A stretch of DNA of 64,000 nucleotides from Actinophytocola sp963729115 (GTDB lineage Bacteria; Actinomycetota; Actinomycetes; Mycobacteriales; Pseudonocardiaceae), in the NCBI GenBank assembly GCA_963729115.1, contig CAVSMR010000015.1, positions 81,747 through 145,746 on the forward strand, in the 5' to 3' direction. The notes beneath the pieces are model-generated. The model saw nothing but the letters and a program-made list of their open reading frames with translations, was not told the DNA's origin and searched no databases. The position numbers and the translations under genes were made by a program. This document shows, piece by piece, positions 25,695 to 33,598 of the stretch. How positions within the stretch are numbered: the first letter of the stretch is position 1; every line of letters starts with the position of its first letter.

Positions 25695-27946
25695 GGACCA
25701 TCGCGGCCGCCGCGCTCGCAGTCATGACGGGCGCGGCGGTCGCGGTGACCGCCGCGCCCGCGCACGCCGCTCCCGGCGACGCCACGGTCGTGCCGATCCA
25801 GGTGACCGGTGACCCGGCGGCGCGGTTCAACCTGGTGATCGTCGGGGACGGCTACACCGAGGCCGAGCAGGCCGAGTTCCGCGCCGACGTGGACAAGCAC
25901 CTGAACACCCTGTGGACCATCGAGCCGTTCAAGTCCTATCGCAGCTACGTCAACGTCTACGCGGTGTCGATCGTCTCGCCGGAGTCCGGTGTGGACTGTG
26001 ACCCGTCGCTGGACGCGCCGCGGCGGGACACGCCGCTGGACATGGCGTTCTGGGGCGGCTGCAACCCGGCGAGCGTGCAGCGGCTGCTGATCGCGGACAC
26101 CGCCGCGGCGAACCGGTACGCCGACCTGGTGGCGGGCACGTCGCAGGACAACCGGCAGCTGCTGGCGCTGGGCAACAGCGACACCTACGGCGGCGCCGGC
26201 GGCGCGAACGCGACCGCCTCGGGCGGCAACGCCCTGTCGGCGCTGATCACCCCGCACGAGCTCGGCCACTCGCTGGGCGGGCTGGACGACGAGTACGACT
26301 ACTACCAGCGCGGCGTGCGCGGCGACCCGTACGCGGACGGTGAGCCGGACTCGATCCACCACACGCTGCTCACCGAGCAGGAGATGCTGGCGCAGCAGCG
26401 GAAGTGGTGGCGCTGGCTGGGCGAGCCGTCGGAGTCCGGTGGCGTGATCGGCCGGCACGAGGGCGGCCTGTACTCGGACACCGGGGTGTGGAAGCCCAGC
26501 GAGCACTCGATGATGCGCTCGCTCGGCTACTACTACGACCAGGTGGCCCGGGAGCGGATGACGCAGCGGATCGCCGCGAAGACGTCGATCCTGTCGGCCT
26601 CGACGCCGTCGTCCGCGCCGATCGGGGCGGACCGGGTCGTGTGGATCGAGACCATGTACCCGGTGAGCCACCAGCTCGACGTGACGTGGACGCTCGACGG
26701 CGCCGTGCTGCCCACCGCGGCCGCCCGGAGCGTGGACCTGTCGGCGCTGGAGCTCGCACCGGGCGTGCACACCCTGACCGCCACGGTGGTCGACCCGACG
26801 CCGTTCGTGCGGGACCCGGCCGTGCGCGCGTCGGCGGCACTGACCCGGACTCGCACGTGGACGGTGGACACCGCGCTGGTCACGCCGGTCGAGCCGGTCA
26901 CGCCGTCGTTCACGCTGTGGACCCCGACGGACCGCCCGGTCGGTGGCGCCGACGTCGTGCGCGCGGAGACCACGCATCCGGTGGACTCGGTGCCGGCCGT
27001 GACCTGGTCGCTGGACGGCAGCCCGCTTGCGGTGGGTGGCAACGACCGCGCGGTGTCGCTGGGTTCGCTGGGCCTCACGGGCGTCCACACGCTGACCGCG
27101 TCGGCCGGGGCGTCCGTGCTGACCTGGACGGTGGACGCGACGTCCCCGGCGGCGGCGTACGAGCTGTCGCCGCCGCTGCTGCGCGCGGGTGGGGAGAACA
27201 TCTACAACGGCCCGTTCACGATGAGCCTCACCGGTTCGGACGACACCCCGGGATACGTGGTCCGCGAGTTCCGCACGGATGGTGACGGCTGGTACCACTA
27301 CTACGGCTGGCCGACGGATCCGGACGAGCCGTTCCACTTCACCCCGAGCGGGACCAACATCGACGACCTCGTGTACGGGAAGCTGGGCAAGCCACGCCTG
27401 GTCCCGTGGGACGACCCGGCGCCGAACTACGGCCGGCACGTCGTCGAGTACCGGGCCATCGACCCGAGCGGCAACGTCGGCGCGACGTCCTCCTTCGCGG
27501 CGACGCTGATCCCGGCCCCACCGGCGTGCACGTCGACGCTGTCCGGCCGGGTGCGCGGCCCGCTGGTGGTGCGGGACGGCGTGACCTGCCTGTCGGCGGC
27601 GACGGTGTCGGGTCCGGTGACGGTCCGGCCGGGTGCCGCGCTGGTGTCCACGGACTCGACGATCTCCGGCGCGCTGTCGGCGGCCGCCGCGTCGGCGGTG
27701 GAGCTGTTGAACAGCACCGTGGCCGGCGGCGTCTCGATCACCGGCACCCCGGACGTGACGCTGGTCGGCGGCACGGTCCGCGGCCCGCTGACCCTGTCGC
27801 GCAACGGCACGCCGCGCGCGCCGGTGGTGGCCGGCGTGACCGTGCGGGGTCCGATGTCGTGCACGGGGAACGCGCCCGCCCCGGAGAACCTCCGGGCGGC
27901 GAACACGGTGCGAGGTCCCAGAAGCGGCCAGTGCGCGACCCTGTGA
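25691..27946 (+). CDS. Secreted M64-family (IgA-type) metalloprotease with beta-solenoid tail
   Basis: A 751-residue exported protein starting with GTG. The signal peptide ends near AHAAPG. The M64 domain begins PARFNLVIVGDGYTEAEQAEF and holds the zinc motif HELGHSLGGLDDEYDY (H189, E190, H193), whose H-E-x-x-H-x-x-x-x-x-D-E-Y form is the family signature. Two Ig-like domains (about 300-480) follow. A repetitive hydrophobic tail (about 620-751: SGRVRGPLVVRDGVTC, VSGPVTVRPGAALVS, GGVSITGTPDVTLVGG) looks like a small right-handed beta-solenoid. It is translationally coupled to the M6 protease, implying secretion as a pair. Confidence 0.9.
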   Translation: MRTIAAAALAVMTGAAVAVTAAPAHAAPGDATVVPIQVTGDPAARFNLVIVGDGYTEAEQAEFRADVDKHLNTLWTIEPFKSYRSYVNVYAVSIVSPESGVDCDPSLDAPRRDTPLDMAFWGGCNPASVQRLLIADTAAANRYADLVAGTSQDNRQLLALGNSDTYGGAGGANATASGGNALSALITPHELGHSLGGLDDEYDYYQRGVRGDPYADGEPDSIHHTLLTEQEMLAQQRKWWRWLGEPSESGGVIGRHEGGLYSDTGVWKPSEHSMMRSLGYYYDQVARERMTQRIAAKTSILSASTPSSAPIGADRVVWIETMYPVSHQLDVTWTLDGAVLPTAAARSVDLSALELAPGVHTLTATVVDPTPFVRDPAVRASAALTRTRTWTVDTALVTPVEPVTPSFTLWTPTDRPVGGADVVRAETTHPVDSVPAVTWSLDGSPLAVGGNDRAVSLGSLGLTGVHTLTASAGASVLTWTVDATSPAAAYELSPPLLRAGGENIYNGPFTMSLTGSDDTPGYVVREFRTDGDGWYHYYGWPTDPDEPFHFTPSGTNIDDLVYGKLGKPRLVPWDDPAPNYGRHVVEYRAIDPSGNVGATSSFAATLIPAPPACTSTLSGRVRGPLVVRDGVTCLSAATVSGPVTVRPGAALVSTDSTISGALSAAAASAVELLNSTVAGGVSITGTPDVTLVGGTVRGPLTLSRNGTPRAPVVAGVTVRGPMSCTGNAPAPENLRAANTVRGPRSGQCATL

Positions 27947-28095
27947 GGAGTCCGGGTCACGCGGGTTCGCCCGGCACGAGGTGTCCGGGCGGCCCGCGGT
28001 CCGGATCGGCGGTGTCCACCGTTAGGTGATGGCCGCGCCCGGGCTGGTGTCGCGAGCGGATTACCGTGGACGGCCGACCCCGAGGAGGACCGGCC

Positions 28096-28869
28096 GTGAC
28101 GGAGCTGCGCGCGGACTGCACGCGGTGTTTCGGCCTGTGCTGCGTCGCGCCCGCGTTCGCCCGGTCCGCGGACTTCGCCATCGACAAGCCGGCCGGGCGG
28201 CCGTGCGTGAACCTGCTCGCCGACTTCCGCTGCGGCATCCATCCGGAGCTGCGCGAGCGCGGGTTCGGCGGCTGCACGGTGTACGACTGCTTCGGCGCGG
28301 GCCAGCGGGTGGCGGGGGAGTTCGGCCGCGACTGGCGGGCCGCGCCGCAGACCGCGGCGCGGATGTTCGCCGCGTTCGAGCGCATGCGCGACCTGCACGA
28401 GCTGCTCTGGTACCTCACCGACGCGCTCGCCCGCCCAGCCGCCGCCCCGATCCACGACGGGCTCCGCGGTGCCCTCGCCGACACCGAGCGCCTCGCCGGG
28501 CAGGACCCCACCCGCGACCAGACCGACGCGCAACGAGCCGCGGTCGACGTGTGGCTCACGAGGGCGAGCGAACTCGTCCGCGGTGCCGGCCGGCAGTTGC
28601 GCGGCGCCGACCTGATGGGCCACGACCTGCGGGGCGCGGACCTGGCCGGCGCCAACCTGCGCGGTGCCTACCTCATCGGGGCGCGGTTGTCCGGGGCCGA
28701 CCTGCGGGGTGCCGACGTGATCGGCGCCGATCTGCGCGGTGCGGATCTCTGTGGCGCGGACCTGTCGACCACGCTCTACCTCACCCGGTTCCAGGTCGCG
28801 GCCGCTCGCGGTGACGGGCGCACCGCGCTCCCGGCGGCCCTCGAACGCCCGTCGCACTGGGCGCCCTGA
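28096..28869 (+). CDS. Cys-rich pentapeptide-repeat protein
   Basis: A 257-residue cytosolic protein. The N-terminal 70 residues hold eight Cys in a YkgJ-like metal-binding pattern: CTRCFGLCC, then PCVNL, RCGIH and GGCTVYDC. A helical middle follows. About 12 pentapeptide repeats of the A(D/N)LRG type (GADLMGHDLRGADLAGANLRGAYL...) fill residues 175-235 and fold as a square beta-helix. The GTG at 28096 is favoured by GAGGAGG 7 nt upstream; upstream starts would place the site inside the gene. Function unknown; pentapeptide proteins can mimic DNA, but nothing here shows that. Confidence 0.82.
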   Translation: MTELRADCTRCFGLCCVAPAFARSADFAIDKPAGRPCVNLLADFRCGIHPELRERGFGGCTVYDCFGAGQRVAGEFGRDWRAAPQTAARMFAAFERMRDLHELLWYLTDALARPAAAPIHDGLRGALADTERLAGQDPTRDQTDAQRAAVDVWLTRASELVRGAGRQLRGADLMGHDLRGADLAGANLRGAYLIGARLSGADLRGADVIGADLRGADLCGADLSTTLYLTRFQVAAARGDGRTALPAALERPSHWAP

Positions 28870-28924
28870 GGACCGCTCCCGGTCGGTATGTTTCCCACAG
28901 TCCCCACCGAGCGAGGGAGTTTCC

Positions 28925-30169
28925 GTGAAACCGCTGGCCCGCTTGTTGATCGTGGTCTTACTCGGCCTCGGCGCCGTCATCGTGCCGGGGCAGGCGTCGG
29001 CCGAGCCGGCCCGGACGTGCGCGGATCCCGCCGCGCCGCTCACCGTCGAGGAGCAGCGGCTCGCCCTGCCGGCGCCCGCCGAGGTCCTGCGCCGCAGCGG
29101 GTTCGACCGCTTCGCGCAGGCGTTCACGCCCCTGCTCTGCCACCTGCGCGACGACCACGCCGCCGAGGGGGCGCTGCGGGTCCAGGGCCGGCTGCTCTGG
29201 ACCGCCGCCATCGCCCGCGCGCAGGGCCGCCTGCCCGCCGGCAGCCTGCCCGTCACCGACGACCGGCCGCTGTACTGGGCGCGCCTGCAGCTGACCAAGG
29301 CCCTGCGCCAGTGGACGCCGTCGTTCGACCTGCCCGCCGCCCGGCGCGCGGAGCTGATCGGCACGCTCGAGCGGGCCTCCCGCGGCCAGGACTCGATCCG
29401 CTACCCCGGCGGCATGAAGCGCATCCTCGTGAGCGGCTTCGACCCGTTCCAGCTCGACCAGGACATCCGGCGCAGCAACCCATCCGGCGCCACCGCGCTC
29501 GCGCTGGACGGCACGGTCATCGACACCGCGGCCGGGCCCGCGCGCATCGAGACCGCCGTCTTCCCCGTCCTGTGGGCTCCCTTCGCGCAGGGCGTCGTCG
29601 AGCAGACGTTCCTGCCGCAGCTCGGCCGGGTCGACATGTTCACCACGGTCAGCCAGGGCCGCATCGGCCGGTTCGACGTCGAGCGCTACAACGGGCGCTG
29701 GCGCGGCGGCTTCCCGGACAACGACAACGCCTCCAGCACCGGCGTGATCCCGATCCCGCCGGGCGTGCCGACCGTGGAGCCCGCGCCCGAGTTCGTCCCG
29801 ACCACGCTGCCGTACGAGCAGATCGTCGCCGCGAACACCGGGCGCTTCCCGGTGTTCGACCACACCTCGGTCGTCGAGATCCCCGCCGGGCAGACCGAGC
29901 CGGTGACCCGGCCGGACGGGCCCACGCCGGGCTCGGTCGCCCGTCAGGGCGGCGGCGGTGACTACCTGTCCAACGAGATCGCCTACCGGGCCACGCTGCT
30001 GCGTGACGCCCTCGGCCTGCACATCCCGGGCGGGCACCTGCACACGCCCGTGCTCCAGTTCGCCGATGGCAACACCACCGAGCTGACCGACCCGGTGTTC
30101 GAGGCGAACCAGCGCGACATCGTCGACCAGGTGCGCGGCGTCCTCGTCGTGGCGGCCGGCACGCTGTGA
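28925..30169 (+). CDS. Secreted pyroglutamyl-peptidase-like (C15) protein, Cys replaced by Ser
   Basis: A 414-residue exported protein. The signal peptide is about 1-27 (LLIVVLLGLGAVIVPGQASA). A helical region of about 130 residues precedes a C15-like domain starting KRILVSGFDPFQLDQDIRRSNPSG. In pyroglutamyl peptidase I the nucleophile Cys lies in an A-G-x-[FY]-[VL]-C-N block; here that block reads GGDYLSN with Ser349. The His of the dyad is kept (GGHLHTP, H373). It may be a Ser variant, a binding protein or inactive. The length is about twice cytosolic Pcp (215 residues). GAGGGAG precedes the GTG start. It has no operon partner; the pxp operon lies 19 kb away. Confidence 0.75.
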   Translation: MKPLARLLIVVLLGLGAVIVPGQASAEPARTCADPAAPLTVEEQRLALPAPAEVLRRSGFDRFAQAFTPLLCHLRDDHAAEGALRVQGRLLWTAAIARAQGRLPAGSLPVTDDRPLYWARLQLTKALRQWTPSFDLPAARRAELIGTLERASRGQDSIRYPGGMKRILVSGFDPFQLDQDIRRSNPSGATALALDGTVIDTAAGPARIETAVFPVLWAPFAQGVVEQTFLPQLGRVDMFTTVSQGRIGRFDVERYNGRWRGGFPDNDNASSTGVIPIPPGVPTVEPAPEFVPTTLPYEQIVAANTGRFPVFDHTSVVEIPAGQTEPVTRPDGPTPGSVARQGGGGDYLSNEIAYRATLLRDALGLHIPGGHLHTPVLQFADGNTTELTDPVFEANQRDIVDQVRGVLVVAAGTL

Positions 30170-30222
30170 CCAGCCGGCGCGCGCCGGCGAAAACCGCTGG
30201 CGCGCGCCGTTATGGTCGACGC

Positions 30223-30966
30223 GTGTCCGCCTTGCAGGCCCACATCCGCCGCGCGGCGGCGTCGGGCCGAACCACCGAGCGGGTCGGCCCGTTCCTCGCC
30301 ACGTTCTCGCCGCACTCCGACAACCCGTACCTGAACTACGCCGTCCCCGACGACGGCGCGCGGCCCACCGCCGCCGACGTGACCGGCCTGACCGCGGCCT
30401 ACCGGAGCCGGAACCTGCTGCCACGCCTGGAGTTCCTCGCCGCCACGGCGCCCGAAGCGGACGCGGCCCTGCGTGCGGCCGGCTACACCGTGGAGCGCCG
30501 CATCCCCGTCATGCTCTGCCCGCCGGGCGCGCTCGTCACGCCGCCGGCGCCGGACGGCGTCGAGCTCGTCGTCCCCGAGTCCGATGTGGACTTCGAGGGG
30601 ATGCTCACCGCCCAGCACGAGGCGTTCGAGGACACCGGCCCCGTCGACATCGCGGGCGCCCGCTCGTGGCTCGCGAAGGGCGGGCTGTCGGTCTACGCCC
30701 GCGACGCGCGCACCGGCGAGCCGGTGGGTGGCGGCGCAGCCGAGGCGGTCGTCGAGGGCACCACCGAGGTCGCCGGCATCGCGGTGCGCGCCGGCTACCG
30801 CCGCCGCGGGGTCGGCGCCGCGATCACCGCCTGGCTGACCGGCGCCGCGCACGACCGCGGCGCGCACACGGTCTTCCTCACCCCGGCCGGGGTCGACGAG
30901 CAGCGCATGTACGCCCGCGTCGGCTACCACCCGGCCGGCGAGATGGTCCACCTGCACCTCACCTGA
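30223..30966 (+). CDS. GNAT family N-acetyltransferase
   Basis: A 247-residue protein. Residues 1-105 form an N-terminal domain (LQAHIRRAAASGRTTERVGPFLATFSPHSDNPYLNYAVPDD). Residues 110-247 are the GNAT fold, with the acetyl-CoA loop IAVRAGYRRRGVGAAITAWL and motif B FLTPAGVDEQRMYARVGYHPAGEM. The GTG at 30223 (SALQAHIRR) is preferred; an in-frame start at 30166 adds a poorly conserved Arg-rich stretch and overlaps the upstream stop. Its tail overlaps the convergent zincin gene by 8 bp. Acceptor substrate unknown. Confidence 0.85.
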   Translation: MSALQAHIRRAAASGRTTERVGPFLATFSPHSDNPYLNYAVPDDGARPTAADVTGLTAAYRSRNLLPRLEFLAATAPEADAALRAAGYTVERRIPVMLCPPGALVTPPAPDGVELVVPESDVDFEGMLTAQHEAFEDTGPVDIAGARSWLAKGGLSVYARDARTGEPVGGGAAEAVVEGTTEVAGIAVRAGYRRRGVGAAITAWLTGAAHDRGAHTVFLTPAGVDEQRMYARVGYHPAGEMVHLHLT

Positions 30967-31690
30967 GCCGCCCGGCCCGCACCTGCTCGAGGGTCTCCCG
31001 CGCCAGCTCCGTGTGGTCGGCCCCGGCGAGCGCGAACCGCTCGCCGCCGGTGAAGAACTCCCGGTCGTGGCGGGCGATGTCCTGCAGGAACTCCGCCTGC
31101 GCCTCCCGGTTGAACTCGTGCCAGTGCCGCCGGCCGCGGCCCAGCTCGTCGGTCCAGGCGTACGCGTCCGGCTTCACCCGCCACTGCGCCCACACCGCGT
31201 CGAAGGCGTAGCGGGGACCCAGGTGCTGGTACTGCCACACGTGCGCGCACTCGTGCACCAGCACGTGCTCGGGCAGCGTGTCCTTCTTCAGGTAGATCGT
31301 CGAGCCCAGCGTGAACGGGCGCTGGTTCGTGCTGAACACGCCCGCGCGCCCGGGCACCAGGCGGACCGCCGCCAGGTCGACCGAGTCGCGGTACACGTCG
31401 GTGAGCAGCGCGGCCTCCGCCGCGGTCAGGCCGCGCTGGTGCTGCAGACCCACCAGGGCCTGGCCGAGCGCGATCACCTTGCCCAGCACCAGGATCACCG
31501 CACCGGCGAGCCCGGCGGCCACGTTGCGGGTGGCGAGCCCGGTGACGCTCGCGACCACCGTGGCGAACACGCTCACCAGCGCGACCACGACACCACCGAG
31601 CCAGCGACCGGGCCCGGGCAGCCGGCCGAGCGCATCGCCGACCCGGTTGCCGGCGGCGTCGAGGCCCGCGTCCCTGGTCATCGTCGCCAT
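30959..31690 (-). CDS. Membrane-anchored zincin-like protein (HExxHxxQ)
   Basis: A 243-residue protein. Residues 1-80 contain two hydrophobic segments (WLGGVVVALVSVFATVVASV and VAAGLAGAVILVLGKVIALG). The rest is soluble and holds HECAHVWQYQ, the HExxHxxQ pattern of minimal zincins such as the DUF4157/eCIS-core type, in the context STIYLKKDTLPEHVLVHECAHVWQ. Downstream GRGRRHWHEFNREAQAEFLQDIARHD includes a possible third ligand (E or H). It may be a peptidase or a structural zinc protein. The ATG at 31690 is preferred; 31681 is possible. Confidence 0.75.
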   Translation of the reverse strand: MATMTRDAGLDAAGNRVGDALGRLPGPGRWLGGVVVALVSVFATVVASVTGLATRNVAAGLAGAVILVLGKVIALGQALVGLQHQRGLTAAEAALLTDVYRDSVDLAAVRLVPGRAGVFSTNQRPFTLGSTIYLKKDTLPEHVLVHECAHVWQYQHLGPRYAFDAVWAQWRVKPDAYAWTDELGRGRRHWHEFNREAQAEFLQDIARHDREFFTGGERFALAGADHTELARETLEQVRAGRLR

Positions 31691-31912
31691 TCTCGACCAT
31701 CTGCCTGTCTTACGCTGGCTCGGTCGGGCCAGGCATGGAGAAGGCGCCGGTGAAGTCACGCTTCGCCTCTGCCTCGGACCGGAACTCCGATGGTTCCACG
31801 TCATGCCCCAATGGAGGAGGGGCGACAAGGCGCAGAGGCAGCGCTTCCCGCCCTCGGCGACGGGCCGCAATACGAGACCAGCCTGCGCTGAGGTCCGTGG
31901 CACGGTGGTGCG

Positions 31913-32932
31913 ATGACAGCCACCAGGCGCACCCGGCACCGGAGACTCTCGAGCCTCCTGGCTTCCCGCAGCGACGTCGAGCTGGCCGCGCTCGTGGCGA
32001 CGGGGCGCGCCAGCGGCGTGGGTGTGGGCGGCGGCTCGACGGTCCTCGAGGTCGACGGCGTGCCGGTGTTCGCGAAGCGGATCCCGCTGACCGACCGGGA
32101 GCTCGCCAACCCGGGCTCGACCGCGAACCTGTTCGAGCTGCCGGTGTTCTGCCAGTACGGCGTTGTCAGCCCGGGCTTCAGCGCGTGGCGCGAGCTGGCC
32201 GCGAACGTGATCGTCACCGACGCCGTGCTGGCCGGCGAGACGCAGTCGTTCCCGGTGCTTTACCACTGGCGGGTGCTGCCCGGCCGTTCGCCGGTGGCCG
32301 CCGAACACGCCGACATCGACACGGTCGTCGCCGCCCTGGACGGCAGCCCGGCCGTGCGTGCCCGTCTCGAAGCGCTGGCCGCGGCAACGTGCAGCCTCGT
32401 GCTGTTCTGCGAGTACCTCCCGCACCCGGCACTGGACTGGCTGCACGAGAACCCGGCAGCCAAGGCCGCCACGGTCGAGCGGCAGTTCGCGCAGATCGTG
32501 GAGTTCCTGCGCGGCCGGCAGCTGCTGCACATGGACGGACACCTCGGCAACATGCGTACCGACGGAGAGCGGATCTATCTCACCGACTTCGGGCTGGCCA
32601 CCTCGCCGCACTTCGACCTGTCGGCCGCCGAGCGCGACTTCGCCCAACGCCACGCGACGCACGACGAGGGCTACGCCGCCATGCGCCTGGTCAACTGGCT
32701 GGTGACCGACGTCTGCGGGGTACCGATGCCGGCCAGCGGCGGCCCGGTCGCACGCAACGAGTACGTGGTCCGGTGCGCGGCCGGTCACATCCCGGATGAC
32801 GTGCCGCCAGTCGTGGCCGCGATCCTGACCCGGCACGCACCCGCCGCCGCGAAGATGAACGCCTTCTACTGGAGGCTGTTCGACGGCGAAGTCCACGCGG
32901 AATTCCCCGACATACATGCGGATCGGGCGTGA
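31913..32932 (+). CDS. Protein kinase-like phosphotransferase
   Basis: A 339-residue soluble protein with a kinase-fold signature: a Gly-rich loop GVGVGGGSTVLEV, an ATP-binding Lys in VFAKRIPL, the catalytic loop LLHMDGHLGN (H-x-D-x-x-x-x-N) and the metal-binding DFG in IYLTDFGLATS. The catalytic loop spacing resembles aminoglycoside/choline kinases more than Hanks-type Ser/Thr kinases. All key residues look intact, so it should be active; the substrate is unknown. The block FELPVFCQYGVVSPGFSAWRELAAN is characteristic of this actinomycete family. It converges on the RidA-like gene. Confidence 0.78.
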   Translation: MTATRRTRHRRLSSLLASRSDVELAALVATGRASGVGVGGGSTVLEVDGVPVFAKRIPLTDRELANPGSTANLFELPVFCQYGVVSPGFSAWRELAANVIVTDAVLAGETQSFPVLYHWRVLPGRSPVAAEHADIDTVVAALDGSPAVRARLEALAAATCSLVLFCEYLPHPALDWLHENPAAKAATVERQFAQIVEFLRGRQLLHMDGHLGNMRTDGERIYLTDFGLATSPHFDLSAAERDFAQRHATHDEGYAAMRLVNWLVTDVCGVPMPASGGPVARNEYVVRCAAGHIPDDVPPVVAAILTRHAPAAAKMNAFYWRLFDGEVHAEFPDIHADRA

Positions 32933-32938
32933 AGTCGG

Positions 32939-33349
32939 TCAAGCCGGCAACGCCGCGGTGAGGTCCACTTCGACGAGCTGGCCGGCGTAGCCGAGTTGCG
33001 CGACGCCGAGCAAGGTGCTGGCGGTAGTGAACGCGGCGCCGATGGCCGACTGGATCAGCCGGTCCCACGCGGCGGCGAGCACGGACCTGTCATCGCTGAC
33101 CACGTACACCACCGTGCGCACGACGTCGCTCGGTCGAGCACCGACCGCGGCGAGCGCGATCAGCGCGTTCTCGGCAACCTGGTCGAGCTGCGCGTTGATG
33201 TCGCCCTCGCCCACCAGCGCGCCGGAGAGGGCGATCGGGCTCTGGCCGGCCAGGAAGGCGGTTCGCCCGGCTTCCACGACCGTGACGTGGTGGTAGGTCG
33301 GTGGCGCGTGCAGTCGATCGGGGTTGATTCGAGTGATCTTCGCGGTCAT
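32939..33349 (-). CDS. RidA-like (YjgF/YER057c) protein lacking the catalytic Arg
   Basis: A 136-residue Rid-fold protein with AFLAGQSPIALSGALVGEGDINAQLDQVAENALIALAAVGARPSDVVRTVVYV, the classic Rid core. Active RidA imine deaminases carry an Arg in P-A-R-x-x-V-x-V; here the aligned stretch is TTASTLLGVAQLG with Ser in that position. It therefore probably belongs to a Rid subgroup without 2-aminoacrylate deaminase activity. Rid proteins are trimeric with pockets at subunit interfaces. Confidence 0.85.
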   Translation of the reverse strand: MTAKITRINPDRLHAPPTYHHVTVVEAGRTAFLAGQSPIALSGALVGEGDINAQLDQVAENALIALAAVGARPSDVVRTVVYVVSDDRSVLAAAWDRLIQSAIGAAFTTASTLLGVAQLGYAGQLVEVDLTAALPA

Positions 33350-33401
33350 GCGGTAAAGCGTGGTTCACCGGCAAGCGGAGCGCACGCGAATTCGAAACGC
33401 C

Positions 33402-33579
33402 ATGCACCTCAGCGAGTTGGCCGACAAGTTCGAGGACGTGTCAGCGAGCCACGCGCACAACCATGGCATCGAACGGGACGCGATGTGGTTCCTGCTGAAG
33501 CTGCAGGAAGAGGTCGGCGAACCGACTCGACCTGGAAGCCGCGGTGGCGGACAAGTGGCTCGTGTGGCATCCGGGGTGA
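33402..33579 (+). pseudogene. Remnant of a MazG-like NTP pyrophosphohydrolase gene
   Basis: The ATG at 33402 starts HLSELADKFEDVSASHAHNHG, then RDAMWFLLKLQEEVGE, the N-terminus of a MazG-like family usually about 100 residues long. Immediately afterwards another frame gives DLEAAVADKWLVWHPG and a stop (to 33579), which is the usual C-terminus of the same family. About 40-45 central codons with the metal-binding acidic residues are missing and the halves are out of frame. The gene is therefore deleted and frameshifted, not a sequencing slip. It sits just downstream of the caspase gene end. Confidence 0.7.
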
Positions 33580-33598
33580 TGCCGCCGAGCGGCGGTCG

